From: a bacterium | GTDB lineage: Bacteria > Patescibacteria > JAEDAM01 > Absconditabacterales > Absconditicoccaceae | Length of the DNA stretch: 64,000 bases | Reading direction: 5' to 3' | NCBI GenBank assembly: GCA_017442645.1 | Contig: JAFRZH010000029.1 | Coordinates: 18,122 to 82,121 of the forward strand | Shown: one piece after another, positions 42,874 to 55,023 of the stretch | Layout of the letters: each line of letters starts with the position of its first letter | How positions within the stretch are numbered: position 1 is the first letter of the stretch | Position numbers and translations under genes: made by a program | Notes under the pieces: model-generated | The model's database searches: none | Seen by the model: the letters and a program-made list of their open reading frames with translations, nothing else | Told to the model about the DNA's origin: nothing

Positions 42874-45390
42874 TTACCATCCTCTTCCTCAACCTCCTCA
42901 TCAACCTCCTCATGAATGGAAACTCCTTCCCGAAGAGAAACTTGATCCAGAACGGAATCCACTTGAAGAACTATAATTCGAACGAGAACTTCACGAAATA
43001 GATGATCCATAATTGTAAGAGAAGAAAGGATTATGAATGAGATAATGATTAAATTTACTAAAATTCTCTGTAAAATATTCAATTCAAGCTTTCTCTAATC
43101 CATATTCTGCTAATCTGTTTGGAGTAAGTTTTTCCATGAGTTCGGATTGAATTCCAAAGGCAAAGGCTGAAGGAAGCACTTTCTCCAAATAATAAGGATC
43201 TTGTCTCAACATTTCTTCAAGTCTTTGTTTATCCACTTTGAGTAAAAATTCCTTGTATCATAAGCACTGGAAACGAAGTTCTTGTCCTTTTAGGGTACAA
43301 AGTTCTTGTTCTTTAACGCGGTTTGTGAGGATCAAGAGTCCCGCAAAGAAAATATTAATCACGATGAGTCCCTCTCGAAAAGGGATAAACATATTATTCA
43401 AAAGATACGGTTCTATTCCGATGAGGATTATAAATCCCGCTACTCATCGCCATTTTCTTTTTCTCAATTTCCAAGTATCCAAGAGATCAAAATCACTAAT
43501 ACTCGTACGATATCGTCCTTGTGCATCGATGAATTTCTTTAAGCTCATATAACATGTTGCATAAATATTATTGAGAGCGTCCTTGTATTTTTTAAATTCA
43601 AAAAGATTCGGATTCGTTGAACTTTTGTAAACGAGACCAAACATTTCCTTAAAAAGCGTTTTTTCATAGTCGGGAGCTGTATCATCGAGTTCTTGAAGTT
43701 TCTCGAGAAAGAAATTCTTTTTGTCATTTTCGTCAGGCTTCATTTTTATTTTTTTCTGAATTGCCCGTTTATAAATCATACAGCTCAAATCTCTTGGATT
43801 GATGGTTTGATCGACGAGAACTCCCGCTTCGGTTGAAGTGATTCCTTGTGGAAGGTCGTAATACACGGTTAAAGCTTTTTCTTGTTTCGGAAGTCCACGA
43901 TTGAGACGGAAGAGAATCCAGAGAATCCCTGCAACAACCGTATTGATCAAGAGAAGGATTCAAGAAGGAGAAGAAAAGTCTGACTCACTTCGGATTTCTC
44001 CTTTTGCCATCGCAGTTAATCCTTTCATCAAGGTTTCATCAAGGTGAAATCCTGTCGTAAGATTGATAAAAATCTCTCTTGGACGATCCCAATCGGGATA
44101 TTGAATGGTCAAAATTTTCCCTGTCATATCAATTTTCCCTCCTTCTGCGAAAATCTCCTTGAAAGAGCGAGATTCAATGCCTTTCACCATGGAAATATCA
44201 TCTTGATAGATTTTCTCAATTTCTTCAGGGAATTCAATATTGATGATATGATGCTGTGCTTCATTGATCGTAAAAAGATCGAGAGGAAGCGTGAATTGAA
44301 ACGCATACCTTTCTTCTGGTCAGACTTCTTCCTCTTTTTTATCATATCTCCAAGTTCACGTAAACGGCATCACAAGTCCAAAAACTTCACTTTCATTTTG
44401 AAGCGTAAAAATCTCTTGATCTCGTCCCGTTTGAATCGGAAGTTTTACCGAAAAGGTCGTCCCTTGTGCGTTAAAATCTTGAATTTCTTGCTCTTCTCCT
44501 TCAATATTCAAATGATTCCGTTTGAGAAGCATTTTGCTCCCATCGCTTTTATCGTAATAATACGGCAAATCTCCTCGAAAATGATCCATTTCATTCAATT
44601 TTTCAATTTGCCACGTTTCTTGAATTTTCGCAGTTCCGTCTGAGGAAAGTTTGATATTCACGATTCCTGTATTCACTTGATAATCAATCGTATATCCATC
44701 AAATAAACTCGCCTGTTTCTCATGATCAAACACAAAATAGTTATTCGGAAATTTCATCGCCAACGTTACCCCGTGATACGCAGGAATTCTTTGGGGATAG
44801 TCGATAAAAATCCCCGTTTCTGTTCGGGTAAAGGTTCCAGGAAATCCTTCAAGAGCATAATAATTCTGATCTCCAATCGCAAGATTAAAATCTTCTTTCG
44901 TTAATCCCGTAAGTGCTTTGGGGAAATGAAGACTCGCAGAAAAATGAGGAAATGAATCTTCTCGTTCAGATCCTAAAAGATTTCGATACAATTCACTATA
45001 TCCCATTCCTGAGAAATTTCTAATCACTCCATACAGATCATAATCAATTTCATAGTTTTTCTTCCCATATACGAGAATATCCGCATCTCCAATCCTGATA
45101 TTTTTCGTTTTCCAATAGGGTAATACTTCAAAATGCTCTCCTGGGACCTTCACATTATCCAAGAAAATCTTAAACTTCGAGATATCTACCGTATAATATT
45201 CAGGAATTTCTCTTTGAATTCCATGCATTTCCGAAAGAAAATTCACATCAAAAAATTCTTGAACGTTGATGGTTCCGTCTTCTTGAATCTTCGCTTCCAC
45301 ATGACTATCTTCAAAAATCAAATTGGCAAAAGCAGGAGAAAGGAGAGAAAAAAGAAAAAAAGTCAGAAGGGAAAAGAGTGTTTTTTTCAT
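42874..45390 (-). CDS. DUF2207 membrane protein with polyglycine tail
   Basis: An 838-residue protein. Signal peptide MKKTLFSLLTFFLFSLLSPA; extracellular DUF2207 beta domain (GTINVQEFFDVNFLSEMHGI, IPEYYTVDISKFKIFLDNVK) repeated once; TM helices near ILLINTVVAGILWILF and VAGFIILIGIEPYLL; a cytosolic domain; and a C-terminal tail SSFSSGRSFHSGGGGGGGGR then GW. In the eight-Gly run four codons are UGA. The same Ser/Gly-then-W ending is typical of DUF2207 and TPM proteins, which confirms the frame. Function unknown. Four standard-code fragments are joined. Confidence 0.88.
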
Positions 45391-45524
45391 CGAATAGGGA
45401 AAGATGAATTAAAATCCTTTTGTTTATAGAGATTTGAAATTTTTTTTCAATTGACTCTTCCTAAAGAAAAATTACACTTCAAATACTGTAAAAAAATCTG
45501 ACTTTTAGTCTTTTTCATAACATA

Positions 45525-46049
45525 ATGAATAATCCCATTCTCCTCAAGAATCTCCGTTGCATAAAAGATTTCCCTCTAAAAGGGATCAATTTTCGTGATG
45601 TCACTACGCTTTATCAAAATCCAGAATGCTTTAAAATCATGACAGATGAACTCTATGAACTCTACAAAGACAAAGGAATCACAAAAATAGTAGGGATTGA
45701 AAGTCGCGGATTCATCATGGCTTCAGCACTTGCATACAGATTATGAGCTTGAGTCGTTTTAGCTCGTAAACCTTGAAAATTACCAGCAGAAACAATCAGT
45801 GAAAGCTACCAAAAAGAATACGGAGCCGATTCCATCGAAATTCATAAAGATGCAATCGATGCAAATGACATCGTACTTATTCATGATGATTTGCTTGCGA
45901 CATGAGGGACACTAAAAGCAGTAGAAAATCTAGTAAAAAAATTCAATCCCCAAAAAATCTACCTCAATGTTCTGATCGAAATTCGTGATGAAGGATTACA
46001 CGGAAGAGACATTCTCAAAAACGAAATAACAAGCCTTATACAATATTAA
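45525..46049 (+). CDS. apt: Adenine phosphoribosyltransferase
   Basis: A 174-residue enzyme: [53 protein letters not shown] and the PRPP loop [20 protein letters not shown]. Five glycines, including the loop Gly and KPGKLP, are UGA. It salvages adenine to AMP. The stop overlaps that of the convergent DUF177 gene. Confidence 0.96.
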
Positions 46050-46501
46050 TCCAATGAATCATAATCATCAGATACAACCTCTTTAGTTTCGCAACTAGGA
46101 CATTTAAAAACAAAAGGCTTTTGAAATTCTATAGTTTGATAAAGCATTTCAGATAAATCTATAGTTTCATTTTTCGGATCAATCATAAATACCACTTCTT
46201 CATCAGAATCATCAAAATCTTCTTTACAAAGAGCAAATTTTGCAGTATATTCATCAACATCTACTGTTCTTTCATATTCTTGCAAACAAAGATCACAAGT
46301 AGATTTTAAAACAGCATGAATATTTGTTAATTTTACCAAGATACTTTTCCCATCCATCGAATAAAGTTCGACATTCCCAGAAATCCATTCCCCCATAAGC
46401 TGAGGTAATTCATCTAAAAAAATCTCTTGAAAACTAAAAGAATCGGAAGTTACTTGATGAAGAAGATCAGAAATTTTTATTTCAAATTGTTTTCCATGCA
46501 T
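46046..46501 (-). CDS. DUF177/YceD-family protein
   Basis: A 151-residue acidic protein: MHGKQFEIKISDLLHQ, a central STCDLCLQEYERTVDVDEYT with the C-x2-C of YceD proteins, DEEVVFMIDPKNETIDLSEM, and a terminal KCPSCETKEVV second C-x2-C. YceD is linked to 23S rRNA accumulation and is usually beside rpmF, which is absent here. Divergent from tilS with starts only about 14-40 bp apart. Confidence 0.8.
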   Translation of the reverse strand: MHGKQFEIKISDLLHQVTSDSFSFQEIFLDELPQLMGEWISGNVELYSMDGKSILVKLTNIHAVLKSTCDLCLQEYERTVDVDEYTAKFALCKEDFDDSDEEVVFMIDPKNETIDLSEMLYQTIEFQKPFVFKCPSCETKEVVSDDYDSLD

Positions 46502-46514
46502 TTTTGTATACAAT

Positions 46515-47885
46515 ATGATTAAACGATATTCAATTTATCTTTTTATCGATTCAATGCAAGAGGAAGAAAAAAACCTTAGAACTTACAAAGATTTTCTTCA
46601 GAAAGTGTCAGACTTTTCTTCTTTTTTTGAACAAGAACGAATTCAAAGAGTATTTCAAAAATTTGATCAATATCTGGATAGTCAGATAGGTTTAACGATT
46701 GGAGTATCAGGGGGCGTCGATAGTATGAGCCTCATTTGTCTGCTCTTGGTGTGGTTTCAGCAGAAACAGTACCCTTTGGAGAGGATTCATATCGTACATT
46801 GTAATCATAAAATAAGACTTGAAAGTGAAACAGAAGCACAATATCTCAAAGTTTTTTTTCATGGATTAAACTTTTTTTACTTTGAAAGAAAAGAAAAGAA
46901 AAATCTGAAAGAAGATGAAAATACCTTGAGAAAACGAAGATATGAATGCTTTTACCACGTTTGTAAAAACGAAATTGCCCCCATACTTTTAACAGGACAT
47001 CATTTGGAAGATAGGATTGAAACTTCATTTCTTAACAGTATGCGTGGAGCGAGTCTCAAAGGCTTTTTGAATATGAAAACCTTTCAATTTCACGGTCTTT
47101 TAGATACAGAACCGAAATTTTTTAGACCGCTCTTAGAGGAAACGAAAAAAGATTTATACCGTTTTTGTCAGACTTTTAAAATTCCTTTTTTTGAAGATTA
47201 TACCAATCAACAAGCCGAGATTTCTCAAAGAAATAATCTCAGACTCAACATTTTCCCCTCACTAATGAAAAATCAATACGGGGAAACCCATTTTCTTGAA
47301 AGTATGAGAAACCTTTACCACGAAATTGAAAGTCTTAAGCCCGAAAGAGAATTTACCTTTTCACCAATCTATACCCTACCTACACGAAACCTCAAAGAAG
47401 CAGTCAAACTCCATGAAGACACGAAAACCTTTTCCAAAAGAGATGTATTGTCTTTACGAGAGAGACTCGGAATTTGTTATAATATCACTCCAGGAAAAAT
47501 TGATGATTGGTTTCAACGATTTCAATTACAAAAAGGATATAAAAATCTGAAAGACTACCACTTTTTCTTCCACAACAACGTTTTATATCTTTTCCAAGGG
47601 ACAACAAAATTTCGAGAACAAAAAGATGATAACATCCTTGTAGAAGAAATAAAGAATCTCTGACTTCTCTCTCTTGAAAAATATAAGATATCTTTAAAAG
47701 TAACAGATCAAAAATTACTCTGAGCAAAAGTAAGATTTGGACAAACAAGTGATAACATTCATGGGAAAACACGAAATCGCCGATGTATCAATCAAAAAAT
47801 TCCACTTTTTCGAAGAAACTTTATTCCTCTTGCAATAAAAGACGGAAATATTATATATATTCGGAAAGATATTATTCATTTGTAA
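46515..47885 (+). CDS. tilS: tRNA(Ile)-lysidine synthase
   Basis: A 456-residue N-type PP-ATPase: IGLTIGVSGGVDSMSLICLL (PP loop), HIVHCNHKIRLESETEAQYL, LTGHHLEDRIETSFLNSMRG. C-terminal substrate-binding domains include a region reached only via UGA (NLGLLSLEKYKI, LLGAKVRFGQTSDN). It modifies C34 of tRNA-Ile(CAU) to lysidine. The start at 46515 gives 13 extra residues before MQEEEKN; either is possible. A dispersed-motif copy at 46608 encodes SDFSSFFEQ inside the gene. Confidence 0.95.
46608..46629 (+). repeat. Representative copy of the dispersed TCAGAYTTTT motif
   Basis: tcagacttttcttcttttttt inside tilS. The pattern is TCAGAYTTTT, about two bases, then a second T-tract. Similar copies lie at 2048, 6298, 16810, 19633, 28998, 36289, 40007, 41654, 44320, 50617 and 54988; see findings. 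Confidence 0.6.
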
Positions 47886-47893
47886 ATAGCGAC

Positions 47894-48466
47894 ATGGAAC
47901 AAATTAAAGCATTACGAAACACTTTTCTCTCTTACTGGAATCAATACGGAGGACAGTACCTTTCTTTGTGACGAGAAAAATATATCGAAGGAATCCATTT
48001 TATGGGACGAGGATCTACAGAAACGCAATCTAAAATTATTGGAGGAATTCTTCTTCTCATAGTATTGGTTCTCCTCATCGGAATTCCTCTCCACCGCTTA
48101 ATGCTCAGGAACTTCATCAAACTTCAACAAGAACTTATCAAACACATCGATGAAGTGTTATACCTCATTGCTAAATATCAGTATCAATTTAGATTAGACA
48201 AAAAAGCTCTTTGAGGAGATCCTCATTTTGCTATGATGAATGCTATGTTCCAAACAGGGAAATTTGATTATCTCGATAATATCGCCATGATCAAAGCAAA
48301 TACTCAAAAAGTAGAACAAATTTTTAGAAATCAAATCATTGGAGAAGAAAAACGAAAAGAAATCACACAACTTGAGAAAAAAATGCTTAGAAAAAGAAAA
48401 AGAAATCAAAGACGAGGACGATTTTGCACGATTCCAACCCTAGGAATATATAAACTCTTTTGGTAA
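47894..48466 (+). CDS. LemA-like or unknown single-TM protein
   Basis: A 190-residue protein: soluble N-terminal segment (MEQIKALRNTFLSYWNQYGG), one strong TM helix (IIGGILLLIVLVLLIGIPLH), then a helical domain (LQQELIKHIDEVLYLIAKYQ) and a very basic tail (KKMLRKRKRNQRRGRFCTI). Two UGA glycines. No confident family; the long-helix layout only vaguely recalls LemA. It starts 8 bp after tilS, and its stop abuts the stop of the convergent calpain gene. Confidence 0.6.
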
Positions 48467-49738
48467 TTATACCACATAGGAAATTTCTTCTCAAAAATCT
48501 GCAGCAACAATGTCATTTTCTTCATCCATTAATTTATCAACTTTTATCGTACCAATCTCCATATACGAAAAAGTATTAAGAAATTCTGGAAGACTTAAAG
48601 ATACCATAGAGCCACCAATTTTCGAAGGATCATTCCATGGATTTTTAATTCTAATAGATTGAATATTTCCCTGCGAATCTTTCACAACACCATCAAGTGC
48701 ATAAGCATGATTATAGTACATAATATTTTCTCAAACACGAAAAACAGCACGATCTCATTGGGCAGAGTGCGCAGTATCTAATTCTACAAATTTATTTCCT
48801 GCCGTTTCATCATAATTCTTTAAAAAATTACAAATTTCCTGTTTTTTAGGAGAAGGAAGTTCAGAAAGTCTCTGATTACCTTTCCACATTTCATAAGTTC
48901 AATAAGTATTGAAAGAAATATTTTCATGTCCTAAAAACTTTTGCAAGAATTCTCTTGTATTTCCTCATTCATTAATTTTTGCCAATTCTCATTCAGAAAC
49001 AGGAGTATAACGATTTCAATCATGATTATTAGGCCTCCTATTTTTAATATAAGCTAATTCCAAAAGTTTAAATCAATCCCCCCCTTTAATCTTTGCTAAA
49101 GCAAGTTCTGATTTTTTGATCAAAATATCACGTCAATGAGGTTCTCATAAAGGAACTCTCACAGAATATCATTCAGATCCATCTTTAAATCTAAGAGAAC
49201 GCATAGAAGAAGTCATTAACTCATCAAAATAATCAGCATTAGCAAGTTCTATAATTCCACTAACAACAAAACAATCTCCAATCTGACCTTGTCTAAGATC
49301 TTCTTTACCAGCAAAAAGTTCTTGATATTCCTCATCAGAAAGTCCTCTATGAGATTCAAGGTATCTTCTAGCAGCTCTATGAAGTTTCATTTTGTCAGTA
49401 CTTGTATTTCATTCTTCCCTTAACTCATGAAAAGCTTCCCTAGTTTTATCAGTAAATTGTCCTCATCCAGTATTTTCAGGAATAACAAGGTTATCATGTT
49501 TTTTCTCTGATCAATTCTGAGATTGATGATAAGATGAAAGATGTTGCAAAGCCTTCCATGCAGAGTTCTCAAACACATCTTGGGGATTTTCTATTTTATT
49601 AATTCACGTTTTTTTTCTAGTATGCTGCACATCCCCACTAAGTTTTTTTAATTCTTCAGACGTATCTTGCTGAAAACTATTAGTTTCAATACCATCAGTA
49701 TGAGAAGAGTCACGATAATCAAAAGATTCAACAGGCAT
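48467..49738 (-). CDS. Calpain-like cysteine protease (peptidase C2)
   Basis: A 423-residue protein without signal peptide. The C2 catalytic triad regions are in order: DLRQGQIGDCFVVSGIIELA (Cys), MYYNHAYALDGVVKD (His) and SIRIKNPWNDPSKIGG (Asn, W). The N-terminal 130 residues are polar and unrecognised. About twenty UGA glycines, several in runs (KIKGGDGFK, ENTGGGQF). Calpain-family proteases are typical of eukaryotes and scattered in bacteria. The target is unknown; an effector or regulated intracellular protease are both possible. Confidence 0.8.
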
Positions 49739-49817
49739 TGTTAATAATAAAGGGTAAAATTCTCAAAAATAAGTATACAAACTTATATAACATCTGTCAA
49801 ATTTTAAAGAAGAAAAT

Positions 49818-49856
49818 TCAAAAAAAATCTGATTATCCCCCTAGTCAGATTTTTTA
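49818..49856. terminator. Bidirectional terminator from an inverted motif pair
   Basis: aaaaaaatctgat pairs with agtcagatttttt around a short loop (tatccccct). It lies downstream of the methyltransferase gene and upstream of the calpain gene start. Confidence 0.8.
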
Positions 49857-49870
49857 CATCATAAAATTTT

Positions 49871-50653
49871 TTACTCCACAATAGGATTCTTCTCTACCAC
49901 GAAAAGTGAAGAATTTGAATCTGATTCCTGAGGAGTGAGAGAACCGTTTTTATCGATAAAAGTACTTTCTTTCAAGGTAAAACCTGAATAAAGAGTCAGA
50001 TCTTTATATTCTTCTAAAGGAAAAAGATGATAAAACCTTTCTTGTACTTCTCCTTTTTGATTTTTTCGGGGAACATAAATATCTCTCGGATTACTTTTCC
50101 CAAAGGTTAAAAGCCATTTAATTCTTGCGATGAGAACTTGCTTTCTGTACTTTTTTTTAAACCAATTCGAAAACGCCCAATTTAACATCAACACTTTCCC
50201 GCCATAACGCAAAATTCTATAAAAATGTTTCATCAAAAAAAGTCTTTCTTTATAGCTCGGGATATGCTGGAAACTTGAAGTCCCAACTATAAAATCAAAA
50301 CTTTCCTGTTCACAAGTCTGAATATATTCACTAATATCAGAACAAATAAAAGTATCTTGAGGATTATCTTGTTTTGCATACTTCAATAATTCGGACGAAA
50401 GATCGATTCCAACATATTCAATTTCTCCTTTATAAGATTCATGTAAATGTTTGATAAATCTTCCCCCTCCACATCAAAACTCTAAAATTCTGATTTTTTT
50501 CTGAGAATTTGACTGAATTTCTTGGAGTAGATAAGAGAACTCTTTTCGTTCTTTTTGTCTAGTTTCGTAGTATTTCTTTGCTTCCTTATCATAAAATTGC
50601 TTCAAACGAGTTTTGATCAGACTTTTATTCTTTTTTCAAATAAGTTTCTGCAT
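49871..50653 (-). CDS. SAM-dependent methyltransferase, class I
   Basis: A 260-residue protein. Motif I RILEFGCGGGRFIKHL (its first Gly is UGA), an acidic end of beta 2 at VGIDLSSELL, CSDISEYI, and motif IV-like FDFIVGTSSFQHIPSYKERL followed by RILRYGGKVLMLNW. Substrate unknown. The C terminus lacks further known domains. It lies 15 bp from the exonuclease gene, same strand. Confidence 0.8.
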
Positions 50654-50668
50654 AAAGATTGTGAAAAA

Positions 50669-51664
50669 TTAAAACAAACTTTGTTCCTGAATGGTGACAG
50701 GCTTTTTTTCTTCAATTACTTTTCCATGAGTGATCAGTTTTTCTGGCTCAAAAAGAAAATCTTCTCCGTCGATATAAAGCTTTTTGTAGTAAATCAAATA
50801 AAAAAGCAATAAAGTCGTCATTCTTACATCGTTTTTACAGTACTTTTTTACGTCTTCGATAATCGCATCTTTCCCCGTTTCTTTCCATTCTTTCCACATC
50901 GCTTCTACATCAGCTCCAGAATCCAACGTTTTCGTTACTTGTAATAAATCTCCACAAATTTTATTGAGTCCTACCTTCTTTCCTGCGATTTGATGAATGA
51001 ACACAAAAAGATCGATACTTTTCGCATTGAGTTGATCAATTTGCTCTTGAGTTCCGTTAATATTGTAGATACATACCGGATTATCAAAATAAATATTATT
51101 AAATCCTACGATATACCCATCAAAATCGAGCATTTTCTGCACAAAAGCAGGCAAATCTTCTTCCATGATACATTCATAATGTCCTTTCCCCTCTGCGTCT
51201 TCTTCAAAACTATATCCAAGATAATATTGTGTATCCCTCAAATCTCCTTTGATCAAAGAAGTTTCAATATCATACACCAAATACGGTTTTCAAAGAGCTT
51301 TCGAAAAAGTCTGATGGGTAAATTCTTCCATCAAGATTTCTTCAATCGTTTTCACTCCCGTCATCCTTCCCTTTTTGATAATGAATCTTTTGACCATGTC
51401 GTTGAGTTTCCCTTTATTATCGAACGGAACTTCAATTTCCACCTTATCTACTTCATCGATGATATGGATCATATTATCTTTCAGAATAATCGTGAGAAGG
51501 ACATTTCCCCTTTCAAAATACATCAGTTCATCTCCTTCTTTGAAAATATATTTAAAAAAATCATTCACTCCTTGATACCTTTCTCTTTCGATGACAGACA
51601 CAAGATGCGCAATAAGATTGGTATTAATCTTAGAAAGTTCGTCTAAACTCAATTTTTTATACAT
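50669..51664 (-). CDS. DEDD-type exonuclease-like protein (RNase H fold)
   Basis: A 331-residue protein. An unrecognised N-terminal domain (about 120 residues) is joined through a UGA to a 3'-5' exonuclease fold: LVYDIETSLIKGD (first D-x-E), VGFNNIYFDNPV (second Asp region) and VKKYCKNDVRMTTLLLFYL (Y-x3-D). This spacing matches YprB/RNase T-like nucleases. Likely acts on DNA or RNA ends; role unknown. Confidence 0.7.
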
Positions 51665-51744
51665 AAAGAAAAAAAGAAGATAAATCTGATTCTTTTTGTA
51701 GTTAATCTTGAAAAAAAAGCAAGAAGAGTTAAACTTTTCCCCTT

Positions 51745-52407
51745 CTAAAACAAAAAACTAAACAATAAAAAGAAAACATGATAAATTTTTTCGCTTACGG
51801 TAAGAACAATATTGGAAATCAAGTTATCTCCTGGGAGCATGACTAAAATCAAAAAAATAATCGAAATCATCATGGCATGATTTTTCATCCAATTGTAGGC
51901 ATCTTTTGAGAAGACTCCCACCAATCTATACCCATCAAGCGGATAAATCGGAAGAAGATTAAAAACTGCTAAAGAGATATTGATAATCGTTCCATAATAC
52001 AAGAAAATCGTCACTAAATCAAATTGCCCCATCATCAAATCTTGTAAAGAAGTTCCCATCAAACGATTGTATCCAAACATCAGAAAGCAACTCAAAAATG
52101 CAAGAAAAAGATTCATCAAGGGACCAGCCATAGAACTAATCAGTTCATCTCTAAAGGGATGTTTATAATAACTTGGATTAATCTGAACCGGTTTCCCTCG
52201 TCCAAAACCAATAAAAAAAATTGCTAAAAAACCAATCAAACTAATATGTTTAAAGGGATTCATCGTAACTCTTCCTTGTAACATAGGCGTTGGATCTCAT
52301 AATCTATATGAACTTCGAGCATGAGCATACTCATGAAGCCCAATCGAAAAAAGAAGAATAATGGCGGTATAAAGATAAGGGATGACCGTTTCTATCGATA
52401 TATTCAT
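51745..52407 (-). CDS. Site-2 protease-like (M50) membrane metalloprotease
   Basis: A 220-residue integral membrane protein. The zinc motif HEYAHA lies in the first TM segment (LFSIGLHEYAHARSSYRLGD; the Gly of LGD is UGA). The second motif, NLLPIYPLDGYRLV, is the NxxPxxPLDG of M50 proteases. Other helices: LIGFLAIFFIGFGRG and AGPLMNLFLAFLSCF. No PDZ domain, so this is the minimal YwhC/RIP group. It may cleave membrane-bound regulators. Confidence 0.88.
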
Positions 52408-52441
52408 TATTATCCTTTTTGAAAAAATAAAAGAAATCTGA

Positions 52442-54634
52442 TTATGAACTTTGAGTAACCAGTTCATCCAAGGTTTTAATGTTTTTTTCTGTTTCATCAG
52501 AAGATAATTCATCAACTCTCTGCTCTGAAGGAGTATTTCAAGTATTCTCTGTTCAAGCGGTTGTTTCAAGAACTCCAGAAGAAGTCAAATCCCCTGTTCC
52601 TAAGACTAATCATGAGAAAGGATCAGCATTTTTTTCTTTTCTTTGATTCCATAAATCTCTCAAATCCTTTACCTGTCCTGAAAGATAATCCGTAAAATTT
52701 CACCATTGAAACGCTTTTTTCCAATCAATACGCACGTTATTGATCAACGAATACTGATGATAAATCTCGTATCTCCAAGTATCTTCATTTAAGACATTAG
52801 TCCCAGAAAAGATTTTTTCCGCAATTTTATCCTTTACTTTCACGGAATTATACGTATTCCCTAAGAGAACAAGAGGCATATCTTGAGCTAAAAGAATATT
52901 AATTTGTTCCTTCACTTTTTCATTTCCCTCTTTTTGATAACTCTTGATATAAGAAGTAAGAAGCGGATTTCTGTATTTTGAAGGGTTGATCAATGATTCA
53001 TCAGTTCCAAAAATAGTCAAAATATCCGATTTTACTCCAAGATTGATACTTCCAATATACATATCATACGTTCCCATAAGCAATTTTCCTTCCAATTCTT
53101 CAGGAGTATAAACTTCCTCAAAAATAAAATTATTGAGAATATTGGCATTTTGAAAGATCTTCTTCAATTGCTGGACGATAAACGTTGAAATACTATCCCC
53201 ATAATACAAAACATTGATTTTCCAATTATTTTCTTCTGAAACTTTCGTATATTGTTCAAAAACATAAATATCAATACTAGCAATCGTATACGTTTTCCCC
53301 TTAATCGTACCATTTACCGTATATTGATTGGATCCAACTTTCAAATTTCCATCAGGAGAAAGTTTATAAATCACTTTTTTATCCGTACTTTTATATCCTT
53401 TAGGAGAGAAGACGCTTCCATCAGGAGCTTTAATTTCAATTCCCGTAAATTCATTACTAAATTTAATCTCCAGATTTCTCGCTTCTTTTGGTTTTTCGAT
53501 GAAGAAAACGAATTTTCTATCTACTCCATTCACCGAAATTGTAGCTGGAAGTTCTTTTGCACCACTATCTTGCAAATCAACCGTCGTGATTTCCGTCTCT
53601 GTTAAGGACATACGATTGATAAATTCCTGAATATTTTCTCCGTTACTATAATAATCATTGAGAAATTCCCCATCGTATTTTTGGATAAAATCCTGATAAT
53701 TTCCTGTATAAAACTGTGCATGAATCAGTCCCCCCAAAGCTCTTCTCAATCTCACTTTTAACTTTTCAGAATTGGTATTGAAAAAGATTCAAACAAGATT
53801 AGAAGTCAGAATATTTTTATTGGTATATCCTTTTAGTTCATAGAGAGATTCGTAAATATCGACAATATCCTTTCCTTTATTTTCTACAAACTTATCAAAC
53901 GATTCATAATTTTTGATTTGATAGTAGGCAAAATTAGTATTTGAACAATTGGTAACATTGAAAATCAAACTATTCAAATCTTTATTTTGTGGCATAATCG
54001 TTGCACAACCATTGATCACAGGAGCAAGAGAAAAATTTGTCCTATATTCCTCTAAACTACTCTGTTGTAAAATATACTTTGGAAGGATCGCATTAGTAAA
54101 GAAAAGAATGTTACTTTTACTTTCCGTTGGAAATTCAACTTTCACTTTTCCATTTTCCAGTGCAACCGTGATTCCATTCCAAGCATTAAGAGAATTAATT
54201 CCCCACTTATTCTGACGGATAATCTCATCATAGGTAAAGAAAATATCATCAATCGTTACCTGAGTTCCATCAGACCACGTAGCATCTTCATCTTCTATTT
54301 TCAAAATATAATTTTTATTATTATCGGTATAAACCTTACAAAGATCACTTTTCAAAGTTCAGTTTTCATCTTTTTCGTAAGGATTGAGACAACTTCTAAA
54401 AAGAAAACTCTGATAAAAAACACTCTGAGGATCATTTTTTAAATACGGCAAATAAGAGATTTGTCCAAAAATCCCTTCAACAAAAGTTCATCACTTTTTG
54501 CTTTCTTGAGCACCTGTCGAACGAAGATACAAGTATCCGATAACAAATCCACTCAAGATTCGAAGAATAACTAAAATTCAAAAGAGGTATTTTAAAAATC
54601 TTTTTACAGTACTTGATTCGTACGGGGTGTACAT
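52442..54634 (-). CDS. Extracellular solute-binding protein, family 5-like, membrane-anchored
   Basis: A 730-residue protein: N-terminal TM anchor (FLKYLFGILVILRILSGFVI), then DATWSDGTQVTIDDIFFTYD, the DG-x-P/V-x-T-A-x-D motif of oligopeptide-binding (SBP_bac_5) proteins, and later WKINVLYYGDSISTFIVQQL and YDMYIGSINLGVKSDIL. The C terminus is a Ser/Thr/Gly-rich tail with UGA glycines (ETTAGTENTGNTPSEQ). No ABC permease or ATPase is adjacent, so it may serve a distant transporter or another surface role. Its start is 1 bp after the secG stop. Confidence 0.8.
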
Positions 54635-54635
54635 A

Positions 54636-54872
54636 TTAATCTACAAATGGTAAAAAGAGGCTAATCCCCACAAAAAGAATAGATGCAACAATAGCAATCT
54701 TTTTGAGTTTTCCCTCCATCGTTTTTTTGCTTCCATATTCATTGGAACCACTCATACTTGAAGCACCTCCAATTCCCATTCCAATTCCTCCTTTTTTTGG
54801 CATCATCAATAAAATTGAACCAATAAGAATCACACAAACAACAACCAAAACAATTGTTAACGTAGTTTTCAT
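54636..54872 (-). CDS. secG: Preprotein translocase subunit SecG
   Basis: A 78-residue protein: TM1 TLTIVLVVVCVILIGSILLM, a loop GIGMGIGGASSMSGSNEYG with the conserved G-rich segment, KKTMEGKLKKI, then TM2 IAIVASILFVGISLFL. Size and layout are standard SecG. It has no UGA. Confidence 0.92.
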   Translation of the reverse strand: MKTTLTIVLVVVCVILIGSILLMMPKKGGIGMGIGGASSMSGSNEYGSKKTMEGKLKKIAIVASILFVGISLFLPFVD

Positions 54873-54987
54873 AAGCAATTTTCATAAATCAATAAAAATA
54901 CGATTACTTTCATAATAAATATTATTGATTAAATTTCAAGAATAAGTACAATAAGTCGAGTTGAAAAATTATTTTCAAGAGTTTCAA

Positions 54988-55009
54988 TCAGACTTTTACG
55001 CTTTTTTAT
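54988..55009 (+). repeat. Representative dispersed-motif copy upstream of holB
   Basis: tcagacttttacgcttttttat. If holB starts at the TTG at 54961 this is coding (SDFYAFLS); if it starts at 55024 it is in the leader. Confidence 0.5.
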
Positions 55010-55023
55010 CTTTTTGTGCATCC

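Noticed and set aside
42537..43082. A 181-residue minus-strand ORF in the standard code
   Set aside because: It crosses the repeat cluster and is out of frame with the DUF2207 gene, which code 25 extends to 42874; peptides such as FRSAQHDE are typical of noncoding repeats.
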